Assembly (NCBI RefSeq): GCF_001642805.2
Contig: NZ_CP016948.1
Location: 5,053,645 to 5,117,644 of the forward strand
DNA from: Serratia surfactantfaciens
Lineage (GTDB): Bacteria; Pseudomonadota; Gammaproteobacteria; Enterobacterales; Enterobacteriaceae
Direction: 5' to 3'
Length of the DNA: 64,000 nt
Shown here one piece after another: positions 8,449 to 19,107 of this stretch. A model generated the notes under the pieces. It did no database searches. It was not told the DNA's origin and was given only the letters and a program-made list of their open reading frames with translations. Numbering within the stretch: the first letter of the stretch is position 1; the number at the start of each line of letters is the position of its first letter. The translations under genes and the position numbers were made by a program.

Positions 8449-9591
8449 TCAACTCTTGTTGGCTGCCAGATCGCTCACCAGGCGGTTGACCGGATCGCTC
8501 ATGTTGGTGAACTTGCTTAGCTCTGAGCGTGTCACCACCACGAACACCCCGACGTTTTTCGCCGGAATCATCGCCATGTAGGTAATGAATCCGCCGCCGC
8601 CGCCGGTCTTCTGAATGATGCCCGGCAGCCCGTCTTTCGGTGCCATATACACCCAACCCAATCCCAGCGCATCCGCTTGCCCCGGCACGTCCATGCCCTT
8701 CAGCGACACCAGATCGTGGCGCTGGAAGTACATGGTTTGCTCGCTGGCGGCGGTGGCTTTGCGCGGGCCGCTGGCGCTGGAAGAGAGGAACTGCTGCATC
8801 CAGCGCTGCATGTCGCGCGGGGTCGAGTAGACGCCGCCGCTGCCGGCTGCGGCGGTGGTGTCGCGGCAGGCGCTTGGGCCGGCCGCCGCCACCATCAGGC
8901 GAGAGCACTGTTCGGGGCTTGGCGTCAGCGTGGTGTCGACCATGCCGAGCGGCGCGGTGATTTTCTCTTTCAGCAGCGCGTTGTAAGGCTTGCCCGCGGC
9001 GCGCGACAGCGCATCGGCCAGCAGGTCATACGCCAGGTTGGAGTAGGCGGCGTGCACCCCCGGCGGCACCGTGACGTTGGCGTGCGCCAGCCACTGCCAG
9101 CGCTGGGCCTTGGTCGGCCAGGTGAACACCGGCGTTTTCGGCGGCTTCTTGCCCGGCTGCTCGCGCGGCAGCGAACTGGTGTGGGTCGCCAGGTTCAGCA
9201 GGGTGATCGGTTGACCGGCGTTGTAAGCCGGTACATAGGCGCCTTTGGGGGCGTACTTGCGCAGCGGGTCGGTCAGCTTGACCTGGCCATCCGCCGCCAT
9301 TTTCACCATCACTTCGCTGGTCATCAGCTTGGTGATCGAGGCGATGCGGATCAGGGAATCCGGGCGCGGGCGCAGGTTGTTGCCGGGTTTGGTGTCGCCA
9401 AAGCTGCGGTTAACCACCTGATTGCCGTCGATCACTACCAGCGCCATGCCGGTGGCGCCGCTGTTGTAGAAAATATGTTCGGCATACTGGTCGACGATTT
9501 GCGAAGCCAGCTGCGGGGGCGCGGCCTGCACGGTCAGCGGCGCGGCGCACAGGCCCAGCGCCAGCAATAAAGCGGAGACAGAGTTCTTCAA
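8449..9591 (-). CDS. ampH: D-alanyl-D-alanine carboxypeptidase/endopeptidase AmpH
   Basis: A class C low-molecular-mass penicillin-binding protein of 380 residues that trims peptidoglycan peptides in the periplasm. It has a Sec signal (hydrophobic core ALLLALGLCAAPL, cleavage expected near VQAA). Serine-protease-like motifs are the SxxK box SITK near residue 88, the YSN triad near 180, and KTGGGGGF near the C-terminus. The sequence follows E. coli AmpH almost throughout (SGATGMALVVIDGN, ALGLGWVYMAPK). Although related to AmpC beta-lactamases, this close match argues against a resistance role. Confidence 0.95.
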   Translation of the reverse strand: MKNSVSALLLALGLCAAPLTVQAAPPQLASQIVDQYAEHIFYNSGATGMALVVIDGNQVVNRSFGDTKPGNNLRPRPDSLIRIASITKLMTSEVMVKMAADGQVKLTDPLRKYAPKGAYVPAYNAGQPITLLNLATHTSSLPREQPGKKPPKTPVFTWPTKAQRWQWLAHANVTVPPGVHAAYSNLAYDLLADALSRAAGKPYNALLKEKITAPLGMVDTTLTPSPEQCSRLMVAAAGPSACRDTTAAAGSGGVYSTPRDMQRWMQQFLSSSASGPRKATAASEQTMYFQRHDLVSLKGMDVPGQADALGLGWVYMAPKDGLPGIIQKTGGGGGFITYMAMIPAKNVGVFVVVTRSELSKFTNMSDPVNRLVSDLAANKS

Positions 9592-9717
9592 CGGTCGTTA
9601 TCCATTTAACAATGCAGCGGGAAAGGGCGTCATTCGTCGCCCAGTGTAATGCGCCCAGGCCCCGGCTGCATGTAGAAAAAAGAGCGGTGACGATAAAATT
9701 TTTTAACCGCCGGCGGC

Positions 9718-10476
9718 CTACTGCGCGCGGGCGAAAATGGCGATCACTTCGTCCAGGTGCGCCTTCATCGCCTTGCGGGCGCCGCGCACGTCGCGCGCTT
9801 CGATCGCTGCCAGGATCGCCCGGTGTTCCAGTTCGGAGCGGTGCGGCATATCGTCCGGCGTATAGTGGCGCTGCAGCACGCGGAACATGCTGCCGTAGCG
9901 GTGGCCGAGCAGGTGGCCGATGATGAACGCATAGGCCGGGTTGCCGCTGGCCTGGGCGATGCGGATGTGGAACAGCCGATCGCCGGGGTGGGTGGCGGAA
10001 CCGGCCCGGTTATCGCGGCAGTTCTGCTCATAGGCGGCGCGGATGCCCGCCAGTTCTTCGTCGGTGGCGTGGCGCGCGGCCAGCGCGGCGGTTTCCGGTT
10101 CGATCAGCAGGCGGGTTTGCAGCAGAGAAAACGGCGGCAGCTCGGCGTTGAAATCCAGCTCGATGTTCAACTCGTCGTCGATCTCCGCCCACTGGTTGCG
10201 GCCGGCCTGGGCCATCACCGGCTCCTTCGACGTCGCCAGCGGCGTTGGCGAACGCACGATCACCCCGTTGCCGACCTTAACGTCCACCAGGCCGATCACT
10301 TCCAGCGCGATCAGCGCCTCGCGCACCGACGCGCGGCTGACCTGCAACTGCTGGGCAAGATCGCGCTCCGAGGGCAGACGGCTGCCCGGCGGAAATTCGT
10401 TATTTTCGATAAGACGTTTGAGCTGATCAGCTATCTGTCTGTAAATTCGTGGGTTTTCCAGTCGGGTAATCGGCAT
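9718..10476 (-). CDS. FadR-subfamily GntR regulator of the L-fucose operon
   Basis: A 252-residue regulator with an N-terminal winged helix-turn-helix (LAQQLQVSRASVREALIALE near residues 44-63) and a C-terminal FCD ligand domain whose spaced histidines (H..RLFHIRIA, HRSELEHRAI) usually bind a metal that helps hold a carboxylate ligand. It is divergent from the L-fucose catabolic operon at 10712, with 235 bases between the two starts. I infer that it represses that operon and senses a pathway acid such as fuconate or a keto-deoxy acid; the exact ligand cannot be read from sequence. Confidence 0.85.
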   Translation of the reverse strand: MPITRLENPRIYRQIADQLKRLIENNEFPPGSRLPSERDLAQQLQVSRASVREALIALEVIGLVDVKVGNGVIVRSPTPLATSKEPVMAQAGRNQWAEIDDELNIELDFNAELPPFSLLQTRLLIEPETAALAARHATDEELAGIRAAYEQNCRDNRAGSATHPGDRLFHIRIAQASGNPAYAFIIGHLLGHRYGSMFRVLQRHYTPDDMPHRSELEHRAILAAIEARDVRGARKAMKAHLDEVIAIFARAQ

Positions 10477-10645
10477 TTTTGACCTTTGACGATTCGGCGT
10501 TCAGTGATTTGGCGCACAATTATGCGACAAGGCGCTTGAGTAATCGTTATTCAAGTGTAAAAAAATGGTTAATTGAAATGCGGTTTCAAGGCTGTTTTAT
10601 TAACTTCTTCCCCCAACGATAACGCGTAAAGCGTCTTTTGTCATG

Positions 10646-10689
10646 TTAGAGGCCTGACCTTTAATCGCCCTTAGTGGCCTGACCATTAG
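10646..10689. promoter_or_regulatory. Tandem operator-like dyads before the fucose operon
   Basis: Two 19-base copies, at 10646-10664 and 10671-10689, share the form TTAG-W-GGCCTGACC-W-TTA and agree at 16 of 19 positions. Each is an imperfect dyad with TGG/AGG and CCA/CCT half sites 5 bases apart, the spacing seen in operators of FadR-type regulators. They end 22 bases before the first gene of the operon. I infer they bind the regulator encoded at 9718-10476. Confidence 0.6.
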
Positions 10690-10711
10690 ACCTTTAGGCC
10701 GAGGAGTCAAG

Positions 10712-11452
10712 ATGGATTTAACCGGGAAACGCGTACTGATCACCGCCGCTGGGCAAGGGATCGGATTCACCACCGCCAGGCTGTTCGCTGCCGCCGGCGC
10801 CGAAGTGATCGCCAGCGACATTAACCTCGAGCGCCTGCAGGGCTGCGCCGGGATCCGCGCGCTGACGCTGAACGTCACCGATCCGGCCGCCATCGCGGCG
10901 GCGGCGGAAGCGATCGGCCCGATCGATGTGCTGTTCAACTGCGCCGGCGTGGTGCACAGCGGATCGATCCTCGATTGCAGCGAAGATCAGTGGGCGTTCG
11001 CGCTCGATCTCAACGTGACCGCGATGTTCCGCATGATCCGCGCCTTCCTGCCGGGCATGTTGGCGCGCGGCAAAGGCTCGATCATCAATATGTCCTCGGT
11101 GGCCTCGAGCGTGAAAGGGGTGCCGAACCGCTTCGCCTACGGCGCCAGCAAGGCGGCGGTGATCGGCCTGACGCGCTCGGTGGCGGCGGATTACGTCACC
11201 CAGGGCATCCGCTGCAACGCCATCTGCCCCGGTACGGTGGAATCGCCGTCGCTGCGCCAGCGCATCGCCGAGCAGGCGCGCGAGCAGGGGCGCAGCGAGC
11301 AAGAGGTGTATCAGGCGTTCGTCGCCCGCCAGCCGATCGGGCGCATCGGTACCACCGAGGAGATCGCCCAATTGGCGCTGTATCTGGCCTCTGACGCCAG
11401 CTCATACACCACCGGCACGGTGCAGATCATCGACGGCGGCTGGAGCAACTGA
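10712..11452 (+). CDS. 2-keto-3-deoxy-L-fuconate dehydrogenase (SDR)
   Basis: Classical short-chain dehydrogenase of 246 residues. It has the nucleotide-binding TAAGQGIG near residue 12, NCAGVV near 80, the catalytic Ser in NMSSVASS near 130 and the YGASK (Tyr-x3-Lys) motif near 150. The protein resembles the DHRS6/BDH2 group, which contains the Xanthomonas enzyme that oxidises 2-keto-3-deoxy-L-fuconate at C4. Assignment of this step comes from the neighbours: a diketo-acid hydrolase and L-fuconate dehydratase follow directly. First gene of a seven-gene operon; GAGGAG precedes the ATG. Confidence 0.8.
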   Translation: MDLTGKRVLITAAGQGIGFTTARLFAAAGAEVIASDINLERLQGCAGIRALTLNVTDPAAIAAAAEAIGPIDVLFNCAGVVHSGSILDCSEDQWAFALDLNVTAMFRMIRAFLPGMLARGKGSIINMSSVASSVKGVPNRFAYGASKAAVIGLTRSVAADYVTQGIRCNAICPGTVESPSLRQRIAEQAREQGRSEQEVYQAFVARQPIGRIGTTEEIAQLALYLASDASSYTTGTVQIIDGGWSN

Positions 11453-11477
11453 ACCGTCATTTTTGAGAGAGGAAGGC

Positions 11478-12323
11478 ATGAAACTTTTACGTTACGGGCA
11501 ACCCGGGCAAGAACGCCCCGGCATGTTGGATGCGCAAGGTCGCCTGCGCGATCTGTCGCAGCATATCGCCGACGTGGGCGGCGCTGCGTTATTGCCGGCG
11601 TCGCTGGCCAAACTGCGCGCGCTGGACAGCGCCGCGCTGCCGCTGGTCGAAGGGCAGCCGCGCCTCGGCGCCTGTGTCGGCGGCATCGGCAAGTTTATCT
11701 GTATTGGCCTGAACTACGCCGATCACGCAGCGGAAACCGGCGCGGCTATCCCTGAAGAGCCGGTGGTGTTTAACAAATGGACCAGCGCGGTGGTTGGCCC
11801 CAACGATCGGGTGGAGATCCCGCGCGGTTCGCAGAAAACCGACTGGGAAGTGGAGCTGGGCGTGGTGATCGGCCAGGGCGGGCGCTACATCAGCGAAGCG
11901 GACGCGATGCGCCACGTCGCCGGCTACTGCGTGATCAACGATGTCTCTGAACGCGAATATCAAATTGAGCGCGGCGGCACCTGGGACAAGGGCAAAGGCT
12001 GCGACACCTTCGGGCCGATCGGCCCCTGGTTGGTCACCGCCGACGAAATCGCCGATCCGCACAGCCTGAATCTGTGGCTGGAGGTGGACGGCAAGCGCTA
12101 TCAGGACGGCAACACCAGCACCATGATCTTCCGCATTCCGCAGATCGTCAGTTACCTCAGCCGCTTCATGAGCCTGCAGCCGGGCGACGTGATCTCCACC
12201 GGCACGCCGCCGGGCGTCGGCATGGGGCAGAAACCGCAGCCTATCTATCTGCGGGCGGGCCAGACGATGCGTCTGGGTATTGAAGGGCTGGGCGAACAGC
12301 GCCAGCAAACCGTACAGGCTTAA
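11478..12323 (+). CDS. 2,4-diketo-3-deoxy-L-fuconate hydrolase (FAH family)
   Basis: A 281-residue fumarylacetoacetate hydrolase-family protein. Family landmarks are GKFICIGLNYADHAAE near residue 70, WEVELGVVIG with metal-binding Glu residues, and TGTPPGVGMG near 240. The ATG at 11478 is preceded by GAGAGAGGAAGG and is preferred over a TTG five codons upstream. In the non-phosphorylating L-fucose route, this enzyme splits 2,4-diketo-3-deoxy-L-fuconate into pyruvate and L-lactate. Other members of the family act in aromatic degradation, so the substrate rests on operon context. Confidence 0.82.
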   Translation: MKLLRYGQPGQERPGMLDAQGRLRDLSQHIADVGGAALLPASLAKLRALDSAALPLVEGQPRLGACVGGIGKFICIGLNYADHAAETGAAIPEEPVVFNKWTSAVVGPNDRVEIPRGSQKTDWEVELGVVIGQGGRYISEADAMRHVAGYCVINDVSEREYQIERGGTWDKGKGCDTFGPIGPWLVTADEIADPHSLNLWLEVDGKRYQDGNTSTMIFRIPQIVSYLSRFMSLQPGDVISTGTPPGVGMGQKPQPIYLRAGQTMRLGIEGLGEQRQQTVQA

Positions 12324-12337
12324 CCGGGAGCGCTGCC

Positions 12338-13615
12338 ATGACCACCATTACCGCACTGCGGGTTGAAGACATTCGTTTCCCCACGTCGCTGGGGCTGGAC
12401 GGATCCGACGCCATGAATCCGGATCCCGACTATTCCGCCGCTTACGTGATCCTGGAGACCGATCGCGCTGATCTCAGCGGCCACGGGCTGACGTTCACCA
12501 TCGGCCGCGGCAACGAGATCTGCTGCGCGGCGATCCGCGCGCTGGAGCATCAGATCGTCGGCGAACGGCTGGAGACGATCGCCGCCGACATGGGCGCCTT
12601 CTGGCGGCACTTCACCAGCGACAGCCAGCTGCGCTGGATCGGGCCGGACAAAGGCGCTATTCACCTGGCGACCGGCGCGGTGGTCAACGCGGTGTGGGAT
12701 CTGTGGGCCAAATCGGTCGGCAAACCGGTGTGGCGGTTGGTGGCGGAGATGACGCCGGAGGAGCTGGTGCGCTGCATCGACTTCCGTTACATCACCGACT
12801 GCATCACGCCGCAGGAAGCGCTGGCGCTGCTCAAGCAGCGGGCCGAGGGCAAAGAACGCCGCCTGGAACGGCTGCTGCAGGAAGGGTATCCCTGCTACAC
12901 CACTTCGGCAGGGTGGTTGGGTTATCCGGACGACAAGCTGCGCCGCCTGTGCCAGGAGGCGGTCGACGCCGGTTTCTCCTACCTGAAACTGAAGGTCGGG
13001 CGCGATCTGGAAGACGACATCCGCCGGGTGCGCATCGCCCGCGAGGTGATCGGCCCGGATCGCCGGCTGATGATCGACGCCAACCAGGTGTGGGAAGTCG
13101 ATGAAGCCATTCCGTGGGTGAAGCATCTGGCGTTCGCTAAGCCCTGGTTTATCGAAGAGCCGACCAGCCCGGACGACGTGGAAGGGCATCGCCGCATCCG
13201 CGAAGGGGTGGCGCCGGTCAAGGTGGCCACCGGCGAGATGTGCCAGAACCGCATCATGTTCAAGCAGTTCATCATGCGCGGCGCGGTGGACGTGGTGCAG
13301 ATCGATGCCTGTCGCCTCGGCGGCGTCAACGAAGTGTTGGCGGTAATGCTGATGGCGGCCAAATACCAGTTGCCGGTCTGTCCGCATGCCGGCGGCGTCG
13401 GGCTGTGCGAATACGTGCAGCACCTGTCGATGATCGACTATCTGTGCATCGCCGGCACCCACGAGGGCCGGGTGATCGAGTATGTCGATCATCTGCATGA
13501 GCACTTTGTCGATCCTTGCGTAATCAAGGGCGCGGCCTACATGCCGCCGAGCCGGCCCGGCTATTCGATCGAGATGCATCCGGCGTCGATCGAGCAGTAT
13601 CGGTTCCGCGGGTGA
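12338..13615 (+). CDS. L-fuconate dehydratase (enolase superfamily)
   Basis: A 425-residue mandelate racemase/enolase-type protein that dehydrates L-fuconate to 2-keto-3-deoxy-L-fuconate. The N-terminal DIRFPTSLGLDGSDAMNPDPDY pattern (residues 9-30) is the mark of the L-fuconate dehydratase group. The barrel carries the catalytic KLKVG lysine near 218, metal ligands in IDANQVWE and EEPTSPDD and ATGEM, and the PHAGGVGLCE segment near 348 with the catalytic histidine. It fits the Xanthomonas campestris enzyme well in length and motif order. Confidence 0.92.
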   Translation: MTTITALRVEDIRFPTSLGLDGSDAMNPDPDYSAAYVILETDRADLSGHGLTFTIGRGNEICCAAIRALEHQIVGERLETIAADMGAFWRHFTSDSQLRWIGPDKGAIHLATGAVVNAVWDLWAKSVGKPVWRLVAEMTPEELVRCIDFRYITDCITPQEALALLKQRAEGKERRLERLLQEGYPCYTTSAGWLGYPDDKLRRLCQEAVDAGFSYLKLKVGRDLEDDIRRVRIAREVIGPDRRLMIDANQVWEVDEAIPWVKHLAFAKPWFIEEPTSPDDVEGHRRIREGVAPVKVATGEMCQNRIMFKQFIMRGAVDVVQIDACRLGGVNEVLAVMLMAAKYQLPVCPHAGGVGLCEYVQHLSMIDYLCIAGTHEGRVIEYVDHLHEHFVDPCVIKGAAYMPPSRPGYSIEMHPASIEQYRFRG

Positions 13616-13629
13616 GGCAGGGGGATCCC

Positions 13630-15603
<1,974 letters not shown>

Positions 15604-15643
15604 CGCCGACATCAACATCGCTAGCCGATACGAGGATATCACC

Positions 15644-16873
15644 ATGCTTGCTGAAAAAAGCGCGGCCTCCGCGCAGCCGGGCGTCCCCGTGACCGCCAAC
15701 CTGCGCTGGGCCTTTATCCTGGTCACCAGCCTGTTCTTCATGTGGGGGCTGTCCTATGGCCTGCTGGACGTATTAAACAAACATTTTCAGGAGACGCTGC
15801 ACGTCACCAAGGCGCAGTCGGGGCTGCTGCAGGCGGCCTATTTCGGCGCCTATTTCCTGGTGGCGCTGCCCGCCGGCTATTTCATGGACCGCAAGGGCTA
15901 TAAGGCGGGCATTCTGGTCGGGCTGTGCCTGTATGCGCTGGGGGCGCTGCTGTTCGTGCCGGCGGCGTCGGCCAACAGCTTCGGCGTGTTCCTGTTCGCG
16001 TTGTTCGTTATCGCCAGCGGCCTGGGCTGCCTGGAAACGGCGGCCAACCCTTACGCCACGGTGCTGGGCGACGCGCAGGGCGCCGAACGGCGGCTGAACC
16101 TGGCCCAGTCGTTCAACGGCCTCGGGCAGTTTATCGGCCCGCTGATCGGCGGCACGCTGTTCTTCTCCGCCAGCCAATCCGCCGGCGGCGGCGATCAGAG
16201 CGCGGTGAAGATGACCTACGTGGCGATCGCCGCGCTGGTACTGCTGATCGCGCTGTTGTTCAGCCGCACCCGGCTGCCGGCGATCCGCGAGGAGGAGAAA
16301 CCGGTGCACGGCGTGATAGCGCAGGGACTGTGGCAGCATCCGCATTTCGTCGGCGGGGTCATCACGCAGTTCTTTTACGTGGCGGCGCAGGTGGGCGTGG
16401 GGGCATTCTTCATCAACTACGCCACCGAGCACTGGCGCGATGTGTCCAACCAGAGCGCTTCTTACCTGCTGTCGATCGCCATGATCTGCTTTATGGTCGG
16501 GCGCTTCTTCAGCACCTGGCTGATGGGGCGGGTCAAGCCGGCGACGCTGCTGGCGGCCTATGCGCTGATCAACATCGCGCTGTGCGGCGTGGTGATGCTG
16601 AGCGTCGACGGAGTGTCGGTGGTGGCGCTGATCGCGGTGTTCTTCTTTATGTCGATCATGTTCCCAACCATTTTCGCCCTGGGGGTGAAAAATCTGGGCA
16701 AGCACACCAAACGCGCCAGTTCCTTCATGATCATGGCGATCGTCGGCGGCGCCATCATGCCGTACTTTATGGGGGGGCTGGCCGACCGCTACAGCACCGC
16801 GCTCTCTTATCTGCTGCCGCTGCTGTGCTTCGCGGTGGTGCTGGTTTACGGCCTGCGGCAGCGCCGCGCCTGA
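15644..16873 (+). CDS. fucP: L-fucose:H+ symporter (FucP family MFS)
   Basis: A 409-residue, about 12-segment inner-membrane transporter. FFMWGLSYGLLDVLNKHFQ near residue 30 and CLETAANPYATVLG near 127 are hallmarks of the FucP family, with the Asp and Glu in these segments corresponding to the residues needed for sugar and proton binding in E. coli FucP. It closes the fucose operon, 40 bases after the mutarotase. The phosphorylating genes fucIKA are not present in this window. Confidence 0.88.
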   Translation: MLAEKSAASAQPGVPVTANLRWAFILVTSLFFMWGLSYGLLDVLNKHFQETLHVTKAQSGLLQAAYFGAYFLVALPAGYFMDRKGYKAGILVGLCLYALGALLFVPAASANSFGVFLFALFVIASGLGCLETAANPYATVLGDAQGAERRLNLAQSFNGLGQFIGPLIGGTLFFSASQSAGGGDQSAVKMTYVAIAALVLLIALLFSRTRLPAIREEEKPVHGVIAQGLWQHPHFVGGVITQFFYVAAQVGVGAFFINYATEHWRDVSNQSASYLLSIAMICFMVGRFFSTWLMGRVKPATLLAAYALINIALCGVVMLSVDGVSVVALIAVFFFMSIMFPTIFALGVKNLGKHTKRASSFMIMAIVGGAIMPYFMGGLADRYSTALSYLLPLLCFAVVLVYGLRQRRA

Positions 16874-16874
16874 T

Positions 16875-18077
16875 TCAACCCGGCGGCGAATCGGCCTTCG
16901 CCGCCGTTGTCAGCGCCTGTGGGCGCGTTCGCATCAGGATCGCCAACGCCAGCAGCAGCACCATGCCGGACAGCGCACCGTTTATCGTCAAGCCTCCGGC
17001 GTCCACCACCAGCCCGCCCGCCAGCGAACCGCAGGAAATCGCCAGGTTAAACAGCGCGATATACAGCGAAGAGGCGACCTCGACCGCGTCGGGCGCCGCC
17101 TTGAGCATCCACGCCATCAGCGAAACGGAAACGCCGCCGTAGGCGATGCCCCACAGCAGGAGGAAGGCGCCGCCGCTCATCGGCGCGTGGCCCAGCAGCG
17201 GCAGCAGCAGGACGGCGAGCGCCAGCCCGAGGGCGATCAGCGCCAGGGTGCGGCGCAGCCGTTTGGCGGCGGCCTGGCCGGCGATGAAATTCCCGATGAT
17301 GCCGGCGACGCCGTAGGCGAACAGCAACGGCCCCATCCAGCGGCCCTCGATGCCGGCAACCGTCTGCAGCAGCGGGCGGACAAAGGTGTAAGCCATAAAG
17401 TGGCCGGCGACCAGCAGAAACGTCAGCAGCAGCCCGGTCAGCAGCCGGCGATTCGCACGCTGCGCGGTGAACGACCGCCAGCTCACCGCCTGCGTGACCG
17501 GCAGCGGTGGCAGCACGCACAGCAGCAGCAGCAGGGTCAGCGCCGCCAGGACGGCGACGGCCAGAAACGCCAGGCGCCAGCCCAGCGCCTCGCCGAGGAA
17601 CACCCCGAACGGCACGCCGAACACCGAGGCCGCCGCCACGCCGCCGAAGATGATCGACAGCGCCAATCCGACGGAGGCCGGCGGCACCAGACGTTCCGCC
17701 AGCCCGCCGGCGATGACCCAGATACCGCCGATGCAAAAGCCCAGCAGGATGCGAGCGGCGAACAGCAGGGCCATGGAGGTGGCGGCGGCGGCCAGCAGGT
17801 TGGCGGCGATCAGCAGCAGCAGAAAGCCCACCAACAGGCGGCGGCGATCCGTGCGCCGGGCGCCCAGCACCACCAGCGGGGCGAACAGCGCGGCGAACAG
17901 GGCTGGCAGAGAAATCAGCAGCCCCGCGCGGCCGACCGTCGCGTTCAGCGTGCTGACGATCGGGGTCAGCAGCCCGACGGGTAGCATTTCTGCGGTAACG
18001 ACGGTGAAGGTGGACAGGCCGATGGCGAAGGTCGCCAGCCAGGGTTTTGCGCCGCCGTCGGCGTGTAAGGCATTCAT
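16875..18077 (-). CDS. MFS exporter, drug/sugar/nucleoside efflux (DHA1) type
   Basis: A 400-residue, 12-segment MFS protein. The N-terminal half contains VVTAEMLPVGLLTPI, the TAE-x-x-P pattern of the DHA1 exporters related to NepI and the sugar efflux proteins. It is convergent with fucP, the stops being 1 base apart, and divergent from the LysR gene at 18168. That pairing suggests LysR control of the exporter. The substrate cannot be named from sequence. Confidence 0.8.
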   Translation of the reverse strand: MNALHADGGAKPWLATFAIGLSTFTVVTAEMLPVGLLTPIVSTLNATVGRAGLLISLPALFAALFAPLVVLGARRTDRRRLLVGFLLLLIAANLLAAAATSMALLFAARILLGFCIGGIWVIAGGLAERLVPPASVGLALSIIFGGVAAASVFGVPFGVFLGEALGWRLAFLAVAVLAALTLLLLLCVLPPLPVTQAVSWRSFTAQRANRRLLTGLLLTFLLVAGHFMAYTFVRPLLQTVAGIEGRWMGPLLFAYGVAGIIGNFIAGQAAAKRLRRTLALIALGLALAVLLLPLLGHAPMSGGAFLLLWGIAYGGVSVSLMAWMLKAAPDAVEVASSLYIALFNLAISCGSLAGGLVVDAGGLTINGALSGMVLLLALAILMRTRPQALTTAAKADSPPG

Positions 18078-18167
18078 AAGGATCCTCCCAGCAGATGAAT
18101 AACCTCAGTGTATCCGCGCCAAAATGGCTGATAAACTGGCCTTGATGCGCAATATTGGGGACAAAAC

Positions 18168-19097
18168 GTGGCTAATTTACCGTCTATGCCGTTGGATAAC
18201 CTGACCGATCTGCTGGTGTTCATTCGCGTCGCCGACGCCTGTAGCTTCACGCTGGCGGCCGAGAGGCTGGGCATCTCCCGATCGGCGGCGGGCAAATGCG
18301 TGAACCGGTTGGAGGAGCGACTGGCCACCCGGCTGCTGCAGCGCACCACGCGCAGCGTCAGCCTGACCGAAGACGGCGCGGTGTTTTACGAATATGCGCA
18401 GCGCATCCTGTCGCAGGCCGAAGAGGCGGAAACAGCGCTCAATACGCGGCGGCAAACCCCGCGCGGGCGGCTGCGGCTGGATTTGCCGGTCGCGTTGGGG
18501 CGGTTGCATATTCTGCCGATTTTGCGGGAGTTTTTGGCGCAGTGGCCGGAGGTGGACGCCGACGTCAGCTTTTCCGATGATTACAGCGATCTGGTGCGCG
18601 ACGGTATCGACGTGGCTGTCCGCGTCGGCGGCAGCGACGACAGCCGGCTGGTGCGGCGGGTGCTCGCGCCGCATCGTCTGATCACCTGCGCTGCGCCGGA
18701 CTATCTGGTGCGGCACGGTACGCCTGCGAAACCGGAGGCGTTGGGCGATCACCAGACGCTGGTCTTCAGCCATCAGGGGCTGCCGGCGCCCTGGCGCTAT
18801 CGGGTCAACGGTCAACTGCACGAACAGCCGGTGCGCGGCCGGATGCGTTTCAACAACGTCGAGGCCTTGCGGGATGCGGCCGTCGCCGGGGCCGGCCTGT
18901 GCCAGGTGGGGGCGTTTCTGGTCGGCGAACAGATTGCGGCCGGCACGCTGGTACCGGTGCTGGAGCGCTATTGTCGCCCAGGGCCGCCGATCTGCGCCGT
19001 CTATCCCAGCCGGCGCCACCTCTCCCCCAAGGTGAAGCTGTTCCTCGCGGCGATCGAACAGCGCTGGCAGGGCAAGGCGATTTGGGAAACCGCTTAG
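18168..19097 (+). CDS. LysR-family regulator, divergent from the MFS exporter
   Basis: A 309-residue LysR protein starting with GTG 18168 (GGGGA 6 bases upstream); an ATG six codons later is a possible alternative. The N-terminal helix-turn-helix spans FTLAAERLGISRSAAGKCVN, and the substrate-binding domain starts near residue 95 (GRLRLDLPVALGR). It resembles the CrgA/DmlR-like clade. Divergent placement with a 90-base gap makes the exporter at 16875-18077 its probable target. Confidence 0.85.
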   Translation: MANLPSMPLDNLTDLLVFIRVADACSFTLAAERLGISRSAAGKCVNRLEERLATRLLQRTTRSVSLTEDGAVFYEYAQRILSQAEEAETALNTRRQTPRGRLRLDLPVALGRLHILPILREFLAQWPEVDADVSFSDDYSDLVRDGIDVAVRVGGSDDSRLVRRVLAPHRLITCAAPDYLVRHGTPAKPEALGDHQTLVFSHQGLPAPWRYRVNGQLHEQPVRGRMRFNNVEALRDAAVAGAGLCQVGAFLVGEQIAAGTLVPVLERYCRPGPPICAVYPSRRHLSPKVKLFLAAIEQRWQGKAIWETA

Positions 19098-19107
19098 CGC
19101 GGGCGGC

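Noticed and set aside
8449..9591. Possible AmpC beta-lactamase
   Set aside because: The SxxK, YSN and KTG motifs are shared, but the sequence follows AmpH closely throughout, including GATGMALVVIDGN and ALGLGWVYMAPK.
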